DNA of 64,000 nucleotides from Staphylococcus xylosus NJ (GCF_000338275.1 NZ_ANMR01000043.1:1-64000), one strand, 5' to 3'. Numbered from the stretch's first letter, positions 47,096-59,172 are shown. The notes: generated from the sequence alone by a model not told the origin. Translations and numbers: made by a program.

Positions 47096-48397
47096 ATGTC
47101 TTTTTTGAAGAAACACGCTGAGATATTATATAGTTATATTATAGGCATCGTTTCGCTTTTCACAGGTCTCATCATTTTAATCAATTTACCTTTAATTGAT
47201 AAATTAAATAACAAGGGTAAAATTGACTTACATATTCATAATGTATGGGATTTTATAAACGCATTTTTTGGTGAAATAATTAGAGTGATAAGCAATTATA
47301 TAGGTAATTTCCCAGTATTTAGTGCCATTATAATCATTTTATTTGGTATTGGTGTTGTTTTGCTTGGTTTTACTCTATTTAGAACAACAAGATACGACTA
47401 TGATATTTCAATATTCTTTTTAGTTATTGGTATATTATTCTTTATTATCACGTTAATATTAATGACTCAAGTTTATAGCTTTTTTGCTATTATTTTTGTA
47501 ATACCATTTGCAATTCACATTGGTTACATCGTTTATAAGGACGAGTTAAATACGGATCATAGAAAATACCATTATCTTTGGATTATTTTCAGTTATGGTT
47601 TTAGTTATTTAATTACGCAAATTGTGCTATACGGAAGAATTGATAGTGATAAAATTATACCGATTGATATTTTAAGTGTGAACACATTTTTCATAATTAT
47701 GTGGTTATTAGGTCAAATGTCAATTTGGAACTTCTTATTCTTAAGAAGATCTCTTCCATTAACTAAGCAAGAACTTGGTGAAGAAGAACCAGAATTATCA
47801 AGAACAAGTAAAGGCACAGTAACGAATCAAACGAAAGAAACTTGGAAAAACTTACAAGATAAAACAACAGAATTTACTAGAAAAACACGTAGAAGTGTAG
47901 ATATTCAAAAAGTAAGAGATAAAAAGGATAAATTCATTACAAAGTGGAAAGATAAAATAGATATTCAAGAGGATGATATTCCTAATTGGATGAAAATACC
48001 AAAATGGGTAAAATCAGCATATGTAGAATTGTTTTGTGGCGCAGTGCTATTATTTTTCACTTTAATTGAATTTAACAATAGAAATTCATTGTTCGTTTCT
48101 GGCAATTGGGAGATTTCTCAAACGCAATATGTAATTGAGTGGATAACATTGCTAATCTTAATGTTTATTATCATTATTTATATATTAACGACATTAACGA
48201 ATTTCTTAAAAGATAGATTTTACTATTTACAATTATTTATGGTCAGTCTATTATTCTTCAAATTACTTACTGAATTCGTGAATATTATGGTACATGGCTT
48301 ATTACTTTCAATTTTCATAACACCAATATTACTAATTATGTTAATTGCTATTGTAGTAGCCTTTGTAATGAAATTGCGTGAACCAAGTAAATATTAA
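47096..48397 (+). CDS. Polytopic membrane protein of unknown function
   Basis: A 433-residue integral membrane protein. About six helices (about 13-33, 68-95, 106-130, 135-155, 165-185, 200-222) precede a basic cytosolic stretch of about 85 residues (TKQELGEEEPELSRTSKGTV to KIPKWVKSAYVE). Four or five more helices follow (from about 305). The linker is rich in Lys/Arg/Asp and suggests a site for partner or lipid binding. I recognise no catalytic or transporter signature. ATG 47096 (MSFLKKHAEI) is favoured by GAGGTG 6 bases upstream over ATG 47087, which overlaps that site. Monocistronic. Confidence 0.65.
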   Translation: MSFLKKHAEILYSYIIGIVSLFTGLIILINLPLIDKLNNKGKIDLHIHNVWDFINAFFGEIIRVISNYIGNFPVFSAIIIILFGIGVVLLGFTLFRTTRYDYDISIFFLVIGILFFIITLILMTQVYSFFAIIFVIPFAIHIGYIVYKDELNTDHRKYHYLWIIFSYGFSYLITQIVLYGRIDSDKIIPIDILSVNTFFIIMWLLGQMSIWNFLFLRRSLPLTKQELGEEEPELSRTSKGTVTNQTKETWKNLQDKTTEFTRKTRRSVDIQKVRDKKDKFITKWKDKIDIQEDDIPNWMKIPKWVKSAYVELFCGAVLLFFTLIEFNNRNSLFVSGNWEISQTQYVIEWITLLILMFIIIIYILTTLTNFLKDRFYYLQLFMVSLLFFKLLTEFVNIMVHGLLLSIFITPILLIMLIAIVVAFVMKLREPSKY

Positions 48398-48711
48398 CGT
48401 ACTAACAATATTGAAGTGGATAAAGAGTAGGATTAGATCTTAATGAATAAATAAGGTTATATCGACTGACACCGTTAAAGTTGACTATCGAAGAATAAAG
48501 TTTATGATAAGTGCACTTTTTCATTTTAGTCAGGTTTTACCAATAATATTTTTAAAGGCTGAGACATATATTTGTTGTCTCGGCCTTTAATTTTTACTAA
48601 CAATAATGTAGTGATTTAAAGATAATTGATGTTACGATAGGGTTGAGATGATAGAATAAGTAAGCGAAGAAAAATTATAAATATAAAAAGCAGAAAGGCT
48701 GACATAATTTT
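48398..48711. other. Intergenic stretch with terminator
   Basis: 314 bases without coding signal, containing the hairpin at 48552-48590 and presumably the promoter of the methyltransferase gene. Confidence 0.4.
48552..48590. terminator. Terminator hairpin downstream of the membrane protein gene
   Basis: TTAAAGGCTGAGACA (48552-48566) pairs with TGTCTCGGCCTTTAA (48576-48590) with one G-U, followed by TTTTTA. Confidence 0.75.
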
Positions 48712-49881
48712 ATGAAAACTGCCACATTAAATAGAGGTAAAGAAACAAAGTATTTAAATGAATATCCACTTATAGATGAAGATGATATTTACTCACATGA
48801 TCATTTAAAAGAAGGAGATTTATTTTATTTAGTCAATAACCAGGAACAATATATTGCTACTGCATATGTCGGTAAGCAACATAAAGGAATTGGCTGGGTT
48901 TTAAGTTACGATAAAAATGAAGTGATTAACACGCAATTTTTTGAGAGATTATTTGAAACAGCAAAATCTGAAAGAACGTATTTTTATAATGTCGACGGAA
49001 CAAACGCTTTTAGAGTTTTTAATGGTGAAGGTGATGGTGTTGGAGGTCTGACAATAGACAACTACGATGGTCATTTCTTAATTCAATGGTATTCAAAAGG
49101 GATTTATAAATTACGTTATAATATACTATCAGCCTTAAAAGCTATATTTCCTTATACTTCAATATACGAGAAAATGCGTTTCAAATATGCAGAAATTAAA
49201 GGTGGTTTTGTTGATGGTGACGCACCAGATTTCCCGATAGTAATTGAAGAAAACTATACTTTCTACAATGTGCACTTAGATGATGGACCAATGACTGGTA
49301 TCTTTCTAGATCAGAAAGAAGTACGTAAAAAATTAAAAGATCAATACGCGGAAGATAAAGAAGTGTTAAATGTTTTTAGTTATACAGGTGCATTTTCAGT
49401 AGTTGCAGCAGAAAAGGCTGAAATGACAACAAGCGTAGATTTAGCAAACCGTTCTCGTCCTTTAACAGAAGAGAATTTTGGGTTAAATAGTATTGACCCT
49501 AAATCGCAATATATTTATGTAATGGATACATTTGATTTTTATAATTATGCACGTCGTCATGATTTATTTTATGACACGATTGTTATAGATCCGCCAAGTT
49601 TTTCTAGAAATAAGAAAAAAACGTTTTCTGTACAAAAAGATTACGATAAATTAATTTTAGGTGCTCTAGATATACTTGGACCTGATGGTACACTACTATT
49701 GTGTACAAATAATAGCGCATTTTCATTAAAAGCATTTAAAAATGTAGTAAATTCAACATTAGAAGCGGAAAATGTAGATTACGAAATTGTTGATGTAATG
49801 GGCTTGCCTAAAGACTTTAAAACACATCCTCATTACAAACCTTCTAAATATCTAAAAGCTATTTTTGTAAAAATAAAGTAA
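48712..49881 (+). CDS. Class I rRNA methyltransferase, RlmI-like
   Basis: SAM-dependent methyltransferase (389 residues) resembling RlmI/RlmO, which make 5-methylcytosine in 23S rRNA. The N-terminal about 75 residues form the PUA-like RNA-binding domain. EFx motifs FNGEGDGVGGLTIDNYDG and DGPMTGIFLDQKEVR are typical. The SAM loop is VLNVFSYTGAFSVVAAEKA (about 222-240), and the catalytic segment is VIDPPSFSRNKK (about 301-312). It stands alone. RNA target inferred from family only. Confidence 0.87.
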   Translation: MKTATLNRGKETKYLNEYPLIDEDDIYSHDHLKEGDLFYLVNNQEQYIATAYVGKQHKGIGWVLSYDKNEVINTQFFERLFETAKSERTYFYNVDGTNAFRVFNGEGDGVGGLTIDNYDGHFLIQWYSKGIYKLRYNILSALKAIFPYTSIYEKMRFKYAEIKGGFVDGDAPDFPIVIEENYTFYNVHLDDGPMTGIFLDQKEVRKKLKDQYAEDKEVLNVFSYTGAFSVVAAEKAEMTTSVDLANRSRPLTEENFGLNSIDPKSQYIYVMDTFDFYNYARRHDLFYDTIVIDPPSFSRNKKKTFSVQKDYDKLILGALDILGPDGTLLLCTNNSAFSLKAFKNVVNSTLEAENVDYEIVDVMGLPKDFKTHPHYKPSKYLKAIFVKIK

Positions 49882-49940
49882 AACTATGAAAAAAGGGTAT
49901 TATTTTTAATGTGAATGAATTTACTTAAGGAGTGAACGAG

Positions 49941-50483
49941 ATGAGCTTTAAAAATAAAATAACGAATAAATTAACAAATAAAGTAGGTAATAAAGTACTG
50001 AAAATTGAAGATATTAAACAAAAAAGTAATATACCTACAACAAATATTGAGATTGAGGAACGTCGTGAAAGAGCACAAGCACTTGTTAGAAAAAAATCGG
50101 TTTTATCTTCAAGTGTAAGTATTGTGCCGATTCCAGGTTTAGACTTCGGTGTAGATATTAAGCTTATGAGAGATATTATTGAAGATGTTAACAAGATATA
50201 TGGTCTTGACCATAAACAGGTTAATAATATGGGAGACGATATGAAAGAACGTGTCTTTGCAGCGGCTGCAATCCAAGGAAGCCAATTTATAGGTAAAAAA
50301 GTATCCAATGCAATATTGAAAGTGGTTGTTCGAGATGTAGCTAAACGAGTAGCGGCAAAACAAACTAAATGGTTTCCGATTCTTGGTCAAGCAATCTCTG
50401 CTTCAATAAGTTATTACTTCATGAAGAAAATAGGGGAAGAACATATACAAAAATGTGAAAAAGTTGTAAAAACACTAGTTTAA
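49941..50483 (+). CDS. DUF697-like membrane-associated protein, 180 aa
   Basis: The basic N-terminal region (residues 1-50) is Lys-rich and helical. It is followed by SIVPIPGLDFGVDIKLMRDII and a C-terminal LGQAISASISYYFMKKIGEEH. These segments are the conserved hydrophobic core of DUF697 proteins, often linked with GTPases. No GTPase domain is present here, and function is unknown. ATG 49941 (MSFKNKITN) is chosen because AAGGAGTGA lies 7 bases upstream; the ATG 9 bases earlier is less well placed. It lies between the methyltransferase gene and ptsH and is probably transcribed alone. Confidence 0.6.
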   Translation: MSFKNKITNKLTNKVGNKVLKIEDIKQKSNIPTTNIEIEERRERAQALVRKKSVLSSSVSIVPIPGLDFGVDIKLMRDIIEDVNKIYGLDHKQVNNMGDDMKERVFAAAAIQGSQFIGKKVSNAILKVVVRDVAKRVAAKQTKWFPILGQAISASISYYFMKKIGEEHIQKCEKVVKTLV

Positions 50484-50647
50484 AACTATAGCGTTTTCAC
50501 AAAATGGTTAAAATTCGTTGAATATTGTCATATCATGGGTGCAACGAATTGAATTTATATGTATAATTTGGTAATGTTATTATATAAAACTATGCTAGGT
50601 TTTATAATAAACTAACGATTCTAACTATACGAAGGAGATATCATATT

Positions 50648-50914
50648 ATGGAACAAAAATCATATGTAATTATTGACGAAACAGGTATCCACGCTCGTCC
50701 AGCGACAATGCTTGTTCAAACTGCTTCAAAATTCGACTCAGATATTCAATTAGAATATAACGGTAAAAAAGTTAACTTGAAATCAATCATGGGTGTTATG
50801 AGTTTAGGTGTAGGTAAAGATGCTGAAATCACTATCTACGCTGATGGTAGCGATGAAACTGACGCAATTGAAGCGATAACAGATATCTTATCTAAAGAAG
50901 GATTAACTAAATAA
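50648..50914 (+). CDS. ptsH: Phosphocarrier protein HPr
   Basis: Phosphotransferase-system carrier of 88 residues. His15 in [12 protein letters not shown] receives phosphate from enzyme I. Ser46 in [11 protein letters not shown] is the HPr-kinase site for CcpA-mediated catabolite control. AAGGAGAT site 8 bases before the ATG. A TATAAT -10 motif is at 50562. It lies 2 bases before ptsI in a two-gene operon. Confidence 0.98.
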   Translation: MEQKSYVIIDETGIHARPATMLVQTASKFDSDIQLEYNGKKVNLKSIMGVMSLGVGKDAEITIYADGSDETDAIEAITDILSKEGLTK

Positions 50915-50916
50915 TT

Positions 50917-52632
50917 ATGTCTAATTATATTAATGGCATAGCTGCATCTGATGGTGTAGCTATTGCTAAAGCATATTTATTAGTTGAACCTGACCTTTCA
51001 TTTGATAGTGAAAAGGTAACAGATGTCGACGCTGAAATTGCAAAGTTTAACCATGCTATCGAAACATCTAAAGTTGAATTAACTAAGATTAGAAATAATG
51101 CAGAAGAGAATTTAGGTGCCGATAAGGCAGCGATTTTTGATGCACATTTATTAGTTTTAGATGATCCTGAATTAATTCAACCGATTGAAGAAAAAATTAA
51201 AAACGAACAAGTTAACGCACCAACTGCATTATCTGATGTAACTGGACAATTTATCACAATATTCGAATCAATGGATAATGAATACATGAAAGAGCGTGCT
51301 GCTGATATTAGAGACGTTTCAAAACGTGTGTTAGCACACATCTTAGGTGTAGAATTACCAAATCCTAGTATGATTGATGAAAGCGTTGTTATAATCGGAA
51401 ATGATTTAACACCTTCAGATACTGCTCAGTTAAACAAAGAATTTGTACAAGGGTTTGTTACAAATATTGGTGGTAGAACATCACATTCTGCAATTATGAG
51501 TCGTTCATTAGAAATTGCTGCAGTCGTGGGCACTAAGTCAATTACTAAAGAAGTGAAACAAGGCGATATGATTATCGTTGATGGTTTAACTGGTGAAGTT
51601 ATTATTGACCCAACTGAAGATGAAGTTATAGCGTATCAAAATAAACGTGAGCGTTTCTTTGAAGATAAGCAAGCGTTACAACAATTACGTGATGAACCAT
51701 CAACAACAGCTGATGGGACGCATGTAGAGCTTGCTGCTAATATAGGTACACCAGATGACTTAAAAGGTGTTATCGAAAATGGCGCAGAAGGTATTGGATT
51801 ATACCGTACTGAGTTCTTATATATGGGTAGAGATGAAATGCCAACTGAAGATGAACAATTTGAGGCTTATAAAAAAGTATTGGAAACAATGGAAGATAAG
51901 CGTGTTGTTGTACGTACTTTAGATATTGGTGGCGACAAAGAGTTACCGTATTTAAACTTACCTGAAGAAATGAATCCGTTCTTAGGATATCGTGCAATTC
52001 GTTTATGCTTAGATCAACCAGATATTTTCAGACCGCAATTAAGAGCATTATTACGTGCATCTACTTACGGTAAATTAAATATCATGTTCCCAATGGTTGC
52101 CACAATCAAAGAGTTCCGCGATGCAAAAGCACTATTATTAGAAGAAAAAGAAAATTTAATAAACGAAGGCATTGAAGTATCTGATGATATTGAATTAGGT
52201 ATTATGGTAGAGATACCATCAACTGCTGCTCTAGCAGATGTATTTGCTAAAGAAGTTGATTTCTTTAGTATTGGCACAAATGACTTGATTCAATATACAA
52301 TGGCTGCCGATCGTATGTCTGAGCGTGTTTCTTACTTGTATCAACCATACAATCCTTCAATTTTACGTTTAGTGAAACAAGTGATTGAAGCTTCACATAA
52401 TGAAGGTAAATGGACTGGTATGTGCGGAGAAATGGCTGGAGACGAAACTGCTATTCCATTGTTACTAGGTCTAGGTTTAGATGAGTTTTCAATGAGTGCA
52501 ACATCTATATTGAAGGCACGTCGACAAATCAAAGGTTTAAGTCAAAATGAAATGGAAGAACTAGCGAATAGAGCAATTAATTGTGCGACTTCAGAAGAAG
52601 TACAAGAATTGGTCGAACAATACGCGAAATAA
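50917..52632 (+). CDS. ptsI: PTS enzyme I
   Basis: Phosphoenolpyruvate-protein phosphotransferase of 571 residues that phosphorylates HPr. The active His is in [16 protein letters not shown] (about 190). Further signatures are [41 protein letters not shown] (PEP/Mg binding) and the catalytic Cys in GMCGEMAGD (about 501). Normal length. Followed by a strong terminator. Confidence 0.98.
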   Translation: MSNYINGIAASDGVAIAKAYLLVEPDLSFDSEKVTDVDAEIAKFNHAIETSKVELTKIRNNAEENLGADKAAIFDAHLLVLDDPELIQPIEEKIKNEQVNAPTALSDVTGQFITIFESMDNEYMKERAADIRDVSKRVLAHILGVELPNPSMIDESVVIIGNDLTPSDTAQLNKEFVQGFVTNIGGRTSHSAIMSRSLEIAAVVGTKSITKEVKQGDMIIVDGLTGEVIIDPTEDEVIAYQNKRERFFEDKQALQQLRDEPSTTADGTHVELAANIGTPDDLKGVIENGAEGIGLYRTEFLYMGRDEMPTEDEQFEAYKKVLETMEDKRVVVRTLDIGGDKELPYLNLPEEMNPFLGYRAIRLCLDQPDIFRPQLRALLRASTYGKLNIMFPMVATIKEFRDAKALLLEEKENLINEGIEVSDDIELGIMVEIPSTAALADVFAKEVDFFSIGTNDLIQYTMAADRMSERVSYLYQPYNPSILRLVKQVIEASHNEGKWTGMCGEMAGDETAIPLLLGLGLDEFSMSATSILKARRQIKGLSQNEMEELANRAINCATSEEVQELVEQYAK

Positions 52633-52696
52633 AATTTTTGAATAATTTTGTAAGCGAATGCATATAAGTATTGAATTACTTTAGGTTTCGCTACAT

Positions 52697-52742
52697 TTAA
52701 AAACTGTTCACAGAGTTAAATAACTTTGTGAACAGTTTTTTT
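52697..52742 (+). terminator. Terminator of ptsHI
   Basis: AAAAACTGTTCACAGAGTT (52699-52717) pairs with AACTTTGTGAACAGTTTTT (52722-52740), one G-U, followed by T's. Confidence 0.92.
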
Positions 52743-52833
52743 GATTATTCAAGTCTTTTAATGCACAATTATTGTAAAATGCAACTTTCTGAGTTAGGTT
52801 TGATATATAAGTTAATGGGATGGAGAAGGGTAA

Positions 52834-53064
52834 CTAATTTAAATTCAAACTTTGATTGATTTTATCCATATCAATTTGATACATTGGTTCGCCATCTATT
52901 AAGATAAATGGTGTAGCAAATGCATCATAATCCATCATTTCGTTTCTGAATTTTGAATTGCTAATATTTTTTTCAGTATAGTCAATTGCTTTATCTGATA
53001 AGTAATTTTTGATAAATGTACAAGGTGGGCAATCGTTTTGAGTGTAAATAATAATTTCAGTCAT
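52834..53064 (-). CDS. Glutaredoxin/NrdH-like thiol redox protein, 76 aa
   Basis: A small thioredoxin-fold protein with a CPPC active site in YTQNDCPPCTFIKNYL (about 8-23), a cis-Pro loop in FATPFILIDGEP and the C-terminal helix. NrdH-type proteins reduce ribonucleotide reductase, but NrdH usually has CVQC/CMQC, so partner assignment is uncertain. ATG 53064 is chosen because AAAGGAC lies upstream and the family starts TEIIIYTQ; the ATG at 53085 precedes that site. Convergent with ptsHI and divergent from cydAB, so its own promoter lies near the Rex-controlled cyd promoter. Confidence 0.8.
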   Translation of the reverse strand: MTEIIIYTQNDCPPCTFIKNYLSDKAIDYTEKNISNSKFRNEMMDYDAFATPFILIDGEPMYQIDMDKINQSLNLN

Positions 53065-53208
53065 AGTACTTTGTCCTTTCTTCATTATAATTTACTTAAA
53101 TATAAAAAACTTTAATAAATATTTCAAGTTTAAAAAATATATGTTATTGGTCATTAATTTGTCACTTTATTTTGAGCGCAATTTATTTTAAAAAAATGTA
53201 AAGCAGTT

Positions 53209-53214
53209 TATAAT
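53209..53214 (+). promoter_or_regulatory. cydAB -10 element
   Basis: TATAAT lies 10 bases before the Rex-type operator. The -35 at 53186 (TTTTAA) is poor, suggesting activator help or an upstream element. Confidence 0.45.
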
Positions 53215-53223
53215 GAATGGACG

Positions 53224-53241
53224 TTGTGATTTTTGTCACAA
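53224..53241. promoter_or_regulatory. Rex operator of cydAB
   Basis: TTGTGA-TTTTTG-TCACAA is a perfect TTGTGA-N6-TCACAA palindrome, matching the Rex box of Gram-positive bacteria. It lies just after the TATAAT and 21 bases before the cydA ATG, covering the expected transcription start. Rex releases DNA at high NADH, so cydAB would be induced when respiration is limited. Confidence 0.85.
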
Positions 53242-53262
53242 ATAAATAAAAAAGGTGATATT

Positions 53263-54618
53263 ATGGATTCAGTTGAATTAGCACGTTTTCTAACTGCGAT
53301 GACACTCGCAGTTCATATAATTTTTGCAACAATCGGAGTAGGTGTACCGGTCATGTTTGCTGTTGCTGAATTTTTAGGGATTAAGAAAAATGATCCATCA
53401 TATACGGCTATGGCTAAAAGATGGTCCAAAGGATATACCATTACAGTGGCAGTCGGTGTTGTAACCGGTACTATAATTGGTTTACAATTGTCGCTACTTT
53501 GGCCAACCTTTATGCAAATGGGTGGTCATGTTATAGCTTTACCGTTATTTATGGAAACTTTTGCTTTCTTCTTTGAAGCAATTTTCTTGAGTATTTATTT
53601 ATATACATGGGATCGTTTTAAAGGGAAATGGACACATTTTCTTATAAGTATTCCAGTTATATTAGGTGGCTCATTTTCCGCATTCTTTATCACAGCAGTT
53701 AACTCATTTATGAATACACCTGCTGGATTTGAAATGAAAAATGGAAAAATGGTAAATGTAGAGCCACTAGCAGCAATGTTTAATGATTCATTTTTAATAC
53801 GTTCATTTCACGTTGTAGCCACTGCGTTAATGACAATGGCATTTGTATTAGCTGCTATTGCAGCATTTAAATTGTTAAAAAATAAATTTAAAAAAGATAC
53901 TGAGTATCATAAAAAAGCACTTAAATTAACTATGATTTTAGGTGTAATATTTACTTTGGGATCAATGTTAGCTGGGGACTTGTCAGCAAAATTCTTACAT
54001 CAAGAGCAACCAGAAAAACTAGCAGCATATGAATGGCATTTTGATACAGAATCAAATGCAGATTTAGTATTATTTGGTTCATTAGATGAAAAAACGCAAG
54101 AAGTTTCAGGTGCGCTTAAAATTCCTGGCATTTTAAGTTTCTTAGCAGATAATAATACAGATACAGAAGTAAAAGGTTTAAATGATTTCCCTAAGGAATT
54201 ACATCCGCCTATGATTGTACATTATTATTTTGACTTAATGGTTTCTATGGGTGTATTTTGCCTTATAGTATCGGGTGCCTACGTGTTGACACTTGTGTTT
54301 AAAAAATTACGGAAATACACACATTCTAAACCGATGTTGTATGGTGCTTTATTGACCGGACCAGCGGCAATGTTGGCAATTGAGTTTGGTTGGTTCTTAA
54401 CAGAAGAAGGCCGTCAACCATGGATAGTTCGTGGCTATCTAAAAGTAGCTGATGCTGCAACACAAGCAGGTGGCCTGACACTTGTAACGATATTATTTGG
54501 GTTACTTTATATCGTGCTTATGGTTACTTCTGCTTATGTACTGATTCGTATGTTTAGGCATAAACCAGCTTATAAAGACGTTGAAGCATTAGCTTCAGAA
54601 AGAGGTGAAGCAGAATGA
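53263..54618 (+). CDS. cydA: Cytochrome bd-type quinol oxidase subunit I CydA
   Basis: Haem-bearing subunit of the high-affinity, cyanide-insensitive oxidase (451 residues). SVELARFLTAMTLAVHIIFATIGV carries the first haem His, RSFHVVATALMTMAF the second, and the short Q-loop of the Bacillus type is evident. I start it at ATG 53263 (MDSVELARF) with AAAGGTGA 6 bases before; the longer frame from TTG 53233 begins inside the Rex operator and is not credible. cydB overlaps by 4 bases. Confidence 0.95.
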   Translation: MDSVELARFLTAMTLAVHIIFATIGVGVPVMFAVAEFLGIKKNDPSYTAMAKRWSKGYTITVAVGVVTGTIIGLQLSLLWPTFMQMGGHVIALPLFMETFAFFFEAIFLSIYLYTWDRFKGKWTHFLISIPVILGGSFSAFFITAVNSFMNTPAGFEMKNGKMVNVEPLAAMFNDSFLIRSFHVVATALMTMAFVLAAIAAFKLLKNKFKKDTEYHKKALKLTMILGVIFTLGSMLAGDLSAKFLHQEQPEKLAAYEWHFDTESNADLVLFGSLDEKTQEVSGALKIPGILSFLADNNTDTEVKGLNDFPKELHPPMIVHYYFDLMVSMGVFCLIVSGAYVLTLVFKKLRKYTHSKPMLYGALLTGPAAMLAIEFGWFLTEEGRQPWIVRGYLKVADAATQAGGLTLVTILFGLLYIVLMVTSAYVLIRMFRHKPAYKDVEALASERGEAE

Positions 54619-55631
54619 TATTTGCTTACATTGGTATTTCAGTGCTTTGGATTTTCTTATTCTGTTACATCATTATCGCCTCAATTGATTTTGGTGCAGG
54701 CTTTTTTACACTACATGCAAAAATTACGAAGCAAGATAAGAAAATTAATCATTTAATCGCTCGTTATCTTAATCCAGTATGGGAAGTAACAAATGTGTTC
54801 TTTGTATTTTTCTTCGTAGGAATGGTTGGGTTCTTCCCTGATACAGCGAAGTATTTTGGTACAGTGTTACTATTGCCAGCGTCAATTGCGTTAATTTTGC
54901 TTTCGATTAGAGGTGGCTTTTATGCGTTTGAAAACTATGGCCCAGATACTAAGTTACCATGGTTAGCGATGTATGGCATTGCTGGATTATTGATTCCGGC
55001 TGCGCTAGCTACAACCTTAACAATATCTGAAGGTGGATATATTACTGGAACAGAGAATCATTTAGATTTAAACTGGTTAGAACTATTGCTTAGTCCATAT
55101 TCATGGTCCGTAGTATTTTTAGCGATTATTTCAGTACTTTATATCTCGTCAGGTTTTCTTACATTTTACGCTTCTAAAGCAAAAGATAAGCCAGCATACA
55201 ATTTATTGAGATATTGGTTCTTAATTTGGGGAGCTCCTATGATTGCTGTATCATTATTTGTATTCTTGTCATTGCGTTTACAAAATGAAGGACACTTCTT
55301 AAATGCAGTAACAAATTATTGGTGGATGTTCCTATTAAGCTTTATATGTTTTGTTGGTGCAATGGTATTAACACTTATGAAAAAAGGACATGGTTATGCT
55401 TTTGCATTAGTAATTTTACAAATGGGCTTTGCGTTCTTTGGATATGGTGCCAGTAAATTGCCTTATATATTATATCCTTACATTCGAATAGATGAAGGTG
55501 TTGTAAATAGTAGCATGGCAATAGCCTTAATTATTGTGTTTATTTTAGGTTTACTTTTACTCATTCCATCGTTAATATTATTATTAAGATTATTTGTCTT
55601 CGATAAAAAATATGTAGAAGGCAAAAAATAA
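54615..55631 (+). CDS. cydB: Cytochrome bd-type quinol oxidase subunit II CydB
   Basis: Second subunit (338 residues, eight to nine helices). The start IFAYIGISVLWIFLFCYIIIASIDFGAGFF and the NPVWEVTNVFFVFFFVGMVGFFP segment are family hallmarks. Translation is coupled to cydA (ATGA overlap). From memory, the cydDC assembly exporter is commonly absent from this locus in staphylococci, and it is not seen here. Confidence 0.95.
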   Translation: MIFAYIGISVLWIFLFCYIIIASIDFGAGFFTLHAKITKQDKKINHLIARYLNPVWEVTNVFFVFFFVGMVGFFPDTAKYFGTVLLLPASIALILLSIRGGFYAFENYGPDTKLPWLAMYGIAGLLIPAALATTLTISEGGYITGTENHLDLNWLELLLSPYSWSVVFLAIISVLYISSGFLTFYASKAKDKPAYNLLRYWFLIWGAPMIAVSLFVFLSLRLQNEGHFLNAVTNYWWMFLLSFICFVGAMVLTLMKKGHGYAFALVILQMGFAFFGYGASKLPYILYPYIRIDEGVVNSSMAIALIIVFILGLLLLIPSLILLLRLFVFDKKYVEGKK

Positions 55632-55729
55632 CTTAATATTTTCAAATGTGGTTATATTACTTGAAAGCAATACTTCTCAAAGTAAAGTTTTCAAGTAATA
55701 TGCCACAATTTTTAAATTGGAGGACGCAT

Positions 55730-56389
55730 ATGGATAAAGAATATGTGGTAATCGGCCTAGGCCGATTCGGTGGCAGTATAGTAAGAGAATTAAATGCATT
55801 AGACATGGATGTTATGGCAATAGATATGAATGAAGCTCGAGTAAATGAATACAGTGATATTGCAACACACGCTGTTGTTGCAGATACAACGGATGAAGCT
55901 GTAATGAAAAGTTTAGGTATCAGAAACTTTGATCATGTTATTGTTGCAATTGGAGAGAATATTCAATCTAGTACCTTAACGACTTTAATTTTAAAAGAAT
56001 TAGGTGTGAAGAAGGTAACAGCAAAAGCACAAAACGATTATCATGCCAAAATTTTAAATAAAATTGGTGCTGATACTGTTGTACACCCAGAACGAGATAT
56101 GGGTAGAAGAATTGCGCATAATGTTGCTAGTGCAAGTGTGTTAGATTATTTAGAGCTGGCAGATGAACATTCCATCGTTGAAATCAAAGCAAGTGAGAAA
56201 ATGGCAGGTCAAACAATTATACAATTGGATATTCGTGCACAATTTGGCATTAGTATTATTGCTATTAAACGTGGTAGAGAAATCTTAGTATCGCCAGATC
56301 CTAACTTAAGTATAGAAATAGGCGATATTTTAATAATGATAGGACACGATAACGATTTAAATCGTTTCGAGAAAAAAGTAGTGAGGTAA
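55730..56389 (+). CDS. ktrA: Potassium uptake regulatory subunit KtrA/KtrC (RCK)
   Basis: Cytosolic RCK ring protein, 219 residues, that gates a KtrB/KtrD-type K+ channel. The N-terminal Rossmann domain starts YVVIGLGRFGGSIVREL (nucleotide binding, about 4-20). The C-terminal RCK_C domain (about 135-219) binds c-di-AMP in S. aureus homologues. ATG 55730 (MDKEYVVIGLGRFG) follows TTGGAGGA. The frame extends upstream to 55646 without a ribosome-binding site, so that start is rejected. In S. aureus this locus gene is called KtrA or KtrC. The channel subunit is not in the window. Confidence 0.9.
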   Translation: MDKEYVVIGLGRFGGSIVRELNALDMDVMAIDMNEARVNEYSDIATHAVVADTTDEAVMKSLGIRNFDHVIVAIGENIQSSTLTTLILKELGVKKVTAKAQNDYHAKILNKIGADTVVHPERDMGRRIAHNVASASVLDYLELADEHSIVEIKASEKMAGQTIIQLDIRAQFGISIIAIKRGREILVSPDPNLSIEIGDILIMIGHDNDLNRFEKKVVR

Positions 56390-56464
56390 CCATTACTAAA
56401 CTACTAAAATTAGTAATTTATGAATAGTTATAATAATTATATATTTCATAACAGTTAATAATAG

Positions 56465-56522
56465 AAAATGCGCTTAAAAGCAGCTACTTATAGGATGGCT
56501 ACTTTTAAGCGCATTTTTTTAA
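56465..56522 (+). terminator. Terminator of ktrA
   Basis: AAATGCGCTTAAAAG (56466-56480) pairs perfectly with CTTTTAAGCGCATTT (56502-56516), followed by TTTTT. Confidence 0.9.
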
Positions 56523-56558
56523 AGTTACTTAAGAAGTGGTTGTTTGAAATTCACTAAA

Positions 56559-56606
56559 AAAGATGAAGCTGGGACCTCATTTAAAGTCTCAGCTTCATCT
56601 TTTTAT
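56559..56606. terminator. AAGCTGGGAC-type terminator downstream of rnjA
   Basis: AAGATGAAGCTGGGAC (56560-56575) pairs with GTCTCAGCTTCATCTT (56586-56601), one G-U, with T's on both sides. It probably serves the minus-strand rnjA. Confidence 0.8.
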
Positions 56607-56692
56607 TAGAATTTACTAAACGAATTGTTATTAATTACTTTTAATTTTTCTTAGGTTTGCTATCGTAAATCAACATTTTGTGCGATGTATTA

Positions 56693-58776
<2,084 letters not shown>

Positions 58777-59136
58777 TTTATTATTTTCCTCCTAAAAATC
58801 ATCTATTGATTTTCTTTTTATTTTATTGTAAAACCCTAGTGTTATAAGTGGAATGAAAACGATGAAGATTATAAAATATCATCATTATTTTCAAAAACGT
58901 GATGTTTACGCTACCATTATATAAATAGAACATACTAGTTATCCCAGTATGCTGCTAGGGCGATTTTCTTAATTTCGTTCGATTAGAAAAACACAAATAT
59001 AATTATTTGTATGTTTTCAGTTATCTCTCATTTTACATGATGTAGTAGAATAAATAAAGCAGTTTTATCTTGTTGCATGCCATTAATACGAACAATTATG
59101 CTTATATTTTATAAAGAATGTAAAATTAACTTCTTG

Positions 59137-59151
59137 TTTTTTCAGAAAATT
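59137..59151. promoter_or_regulatory. CodY-box-like palindrome
   Basis: TTTTTTCAGAAAATT matches AATTTTCWGAAAATT except for the first two bases. It lies 22 bases before the -35 of the gene at 59281. Confidence 0.4.
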
Positions 59152-59172
59152 TGTAAAAAAATAAGTTTAAGC

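Larger units (their letters stand above)
56390..56692. other. Intergenic region with two terminators
   Basis: 303 bases between convergent ktrA and rnjA, holding hairpins 56465-56522 and 56559-56606. No coding signal. Confidence 0.5.

Noticed and set aside
53233..53262. Upstream extension of cydA starting at TTG 53233
   Set aside because: The codons lie in the Rex operator and ribosome-binding region. The family starts at the ATG at 53263.
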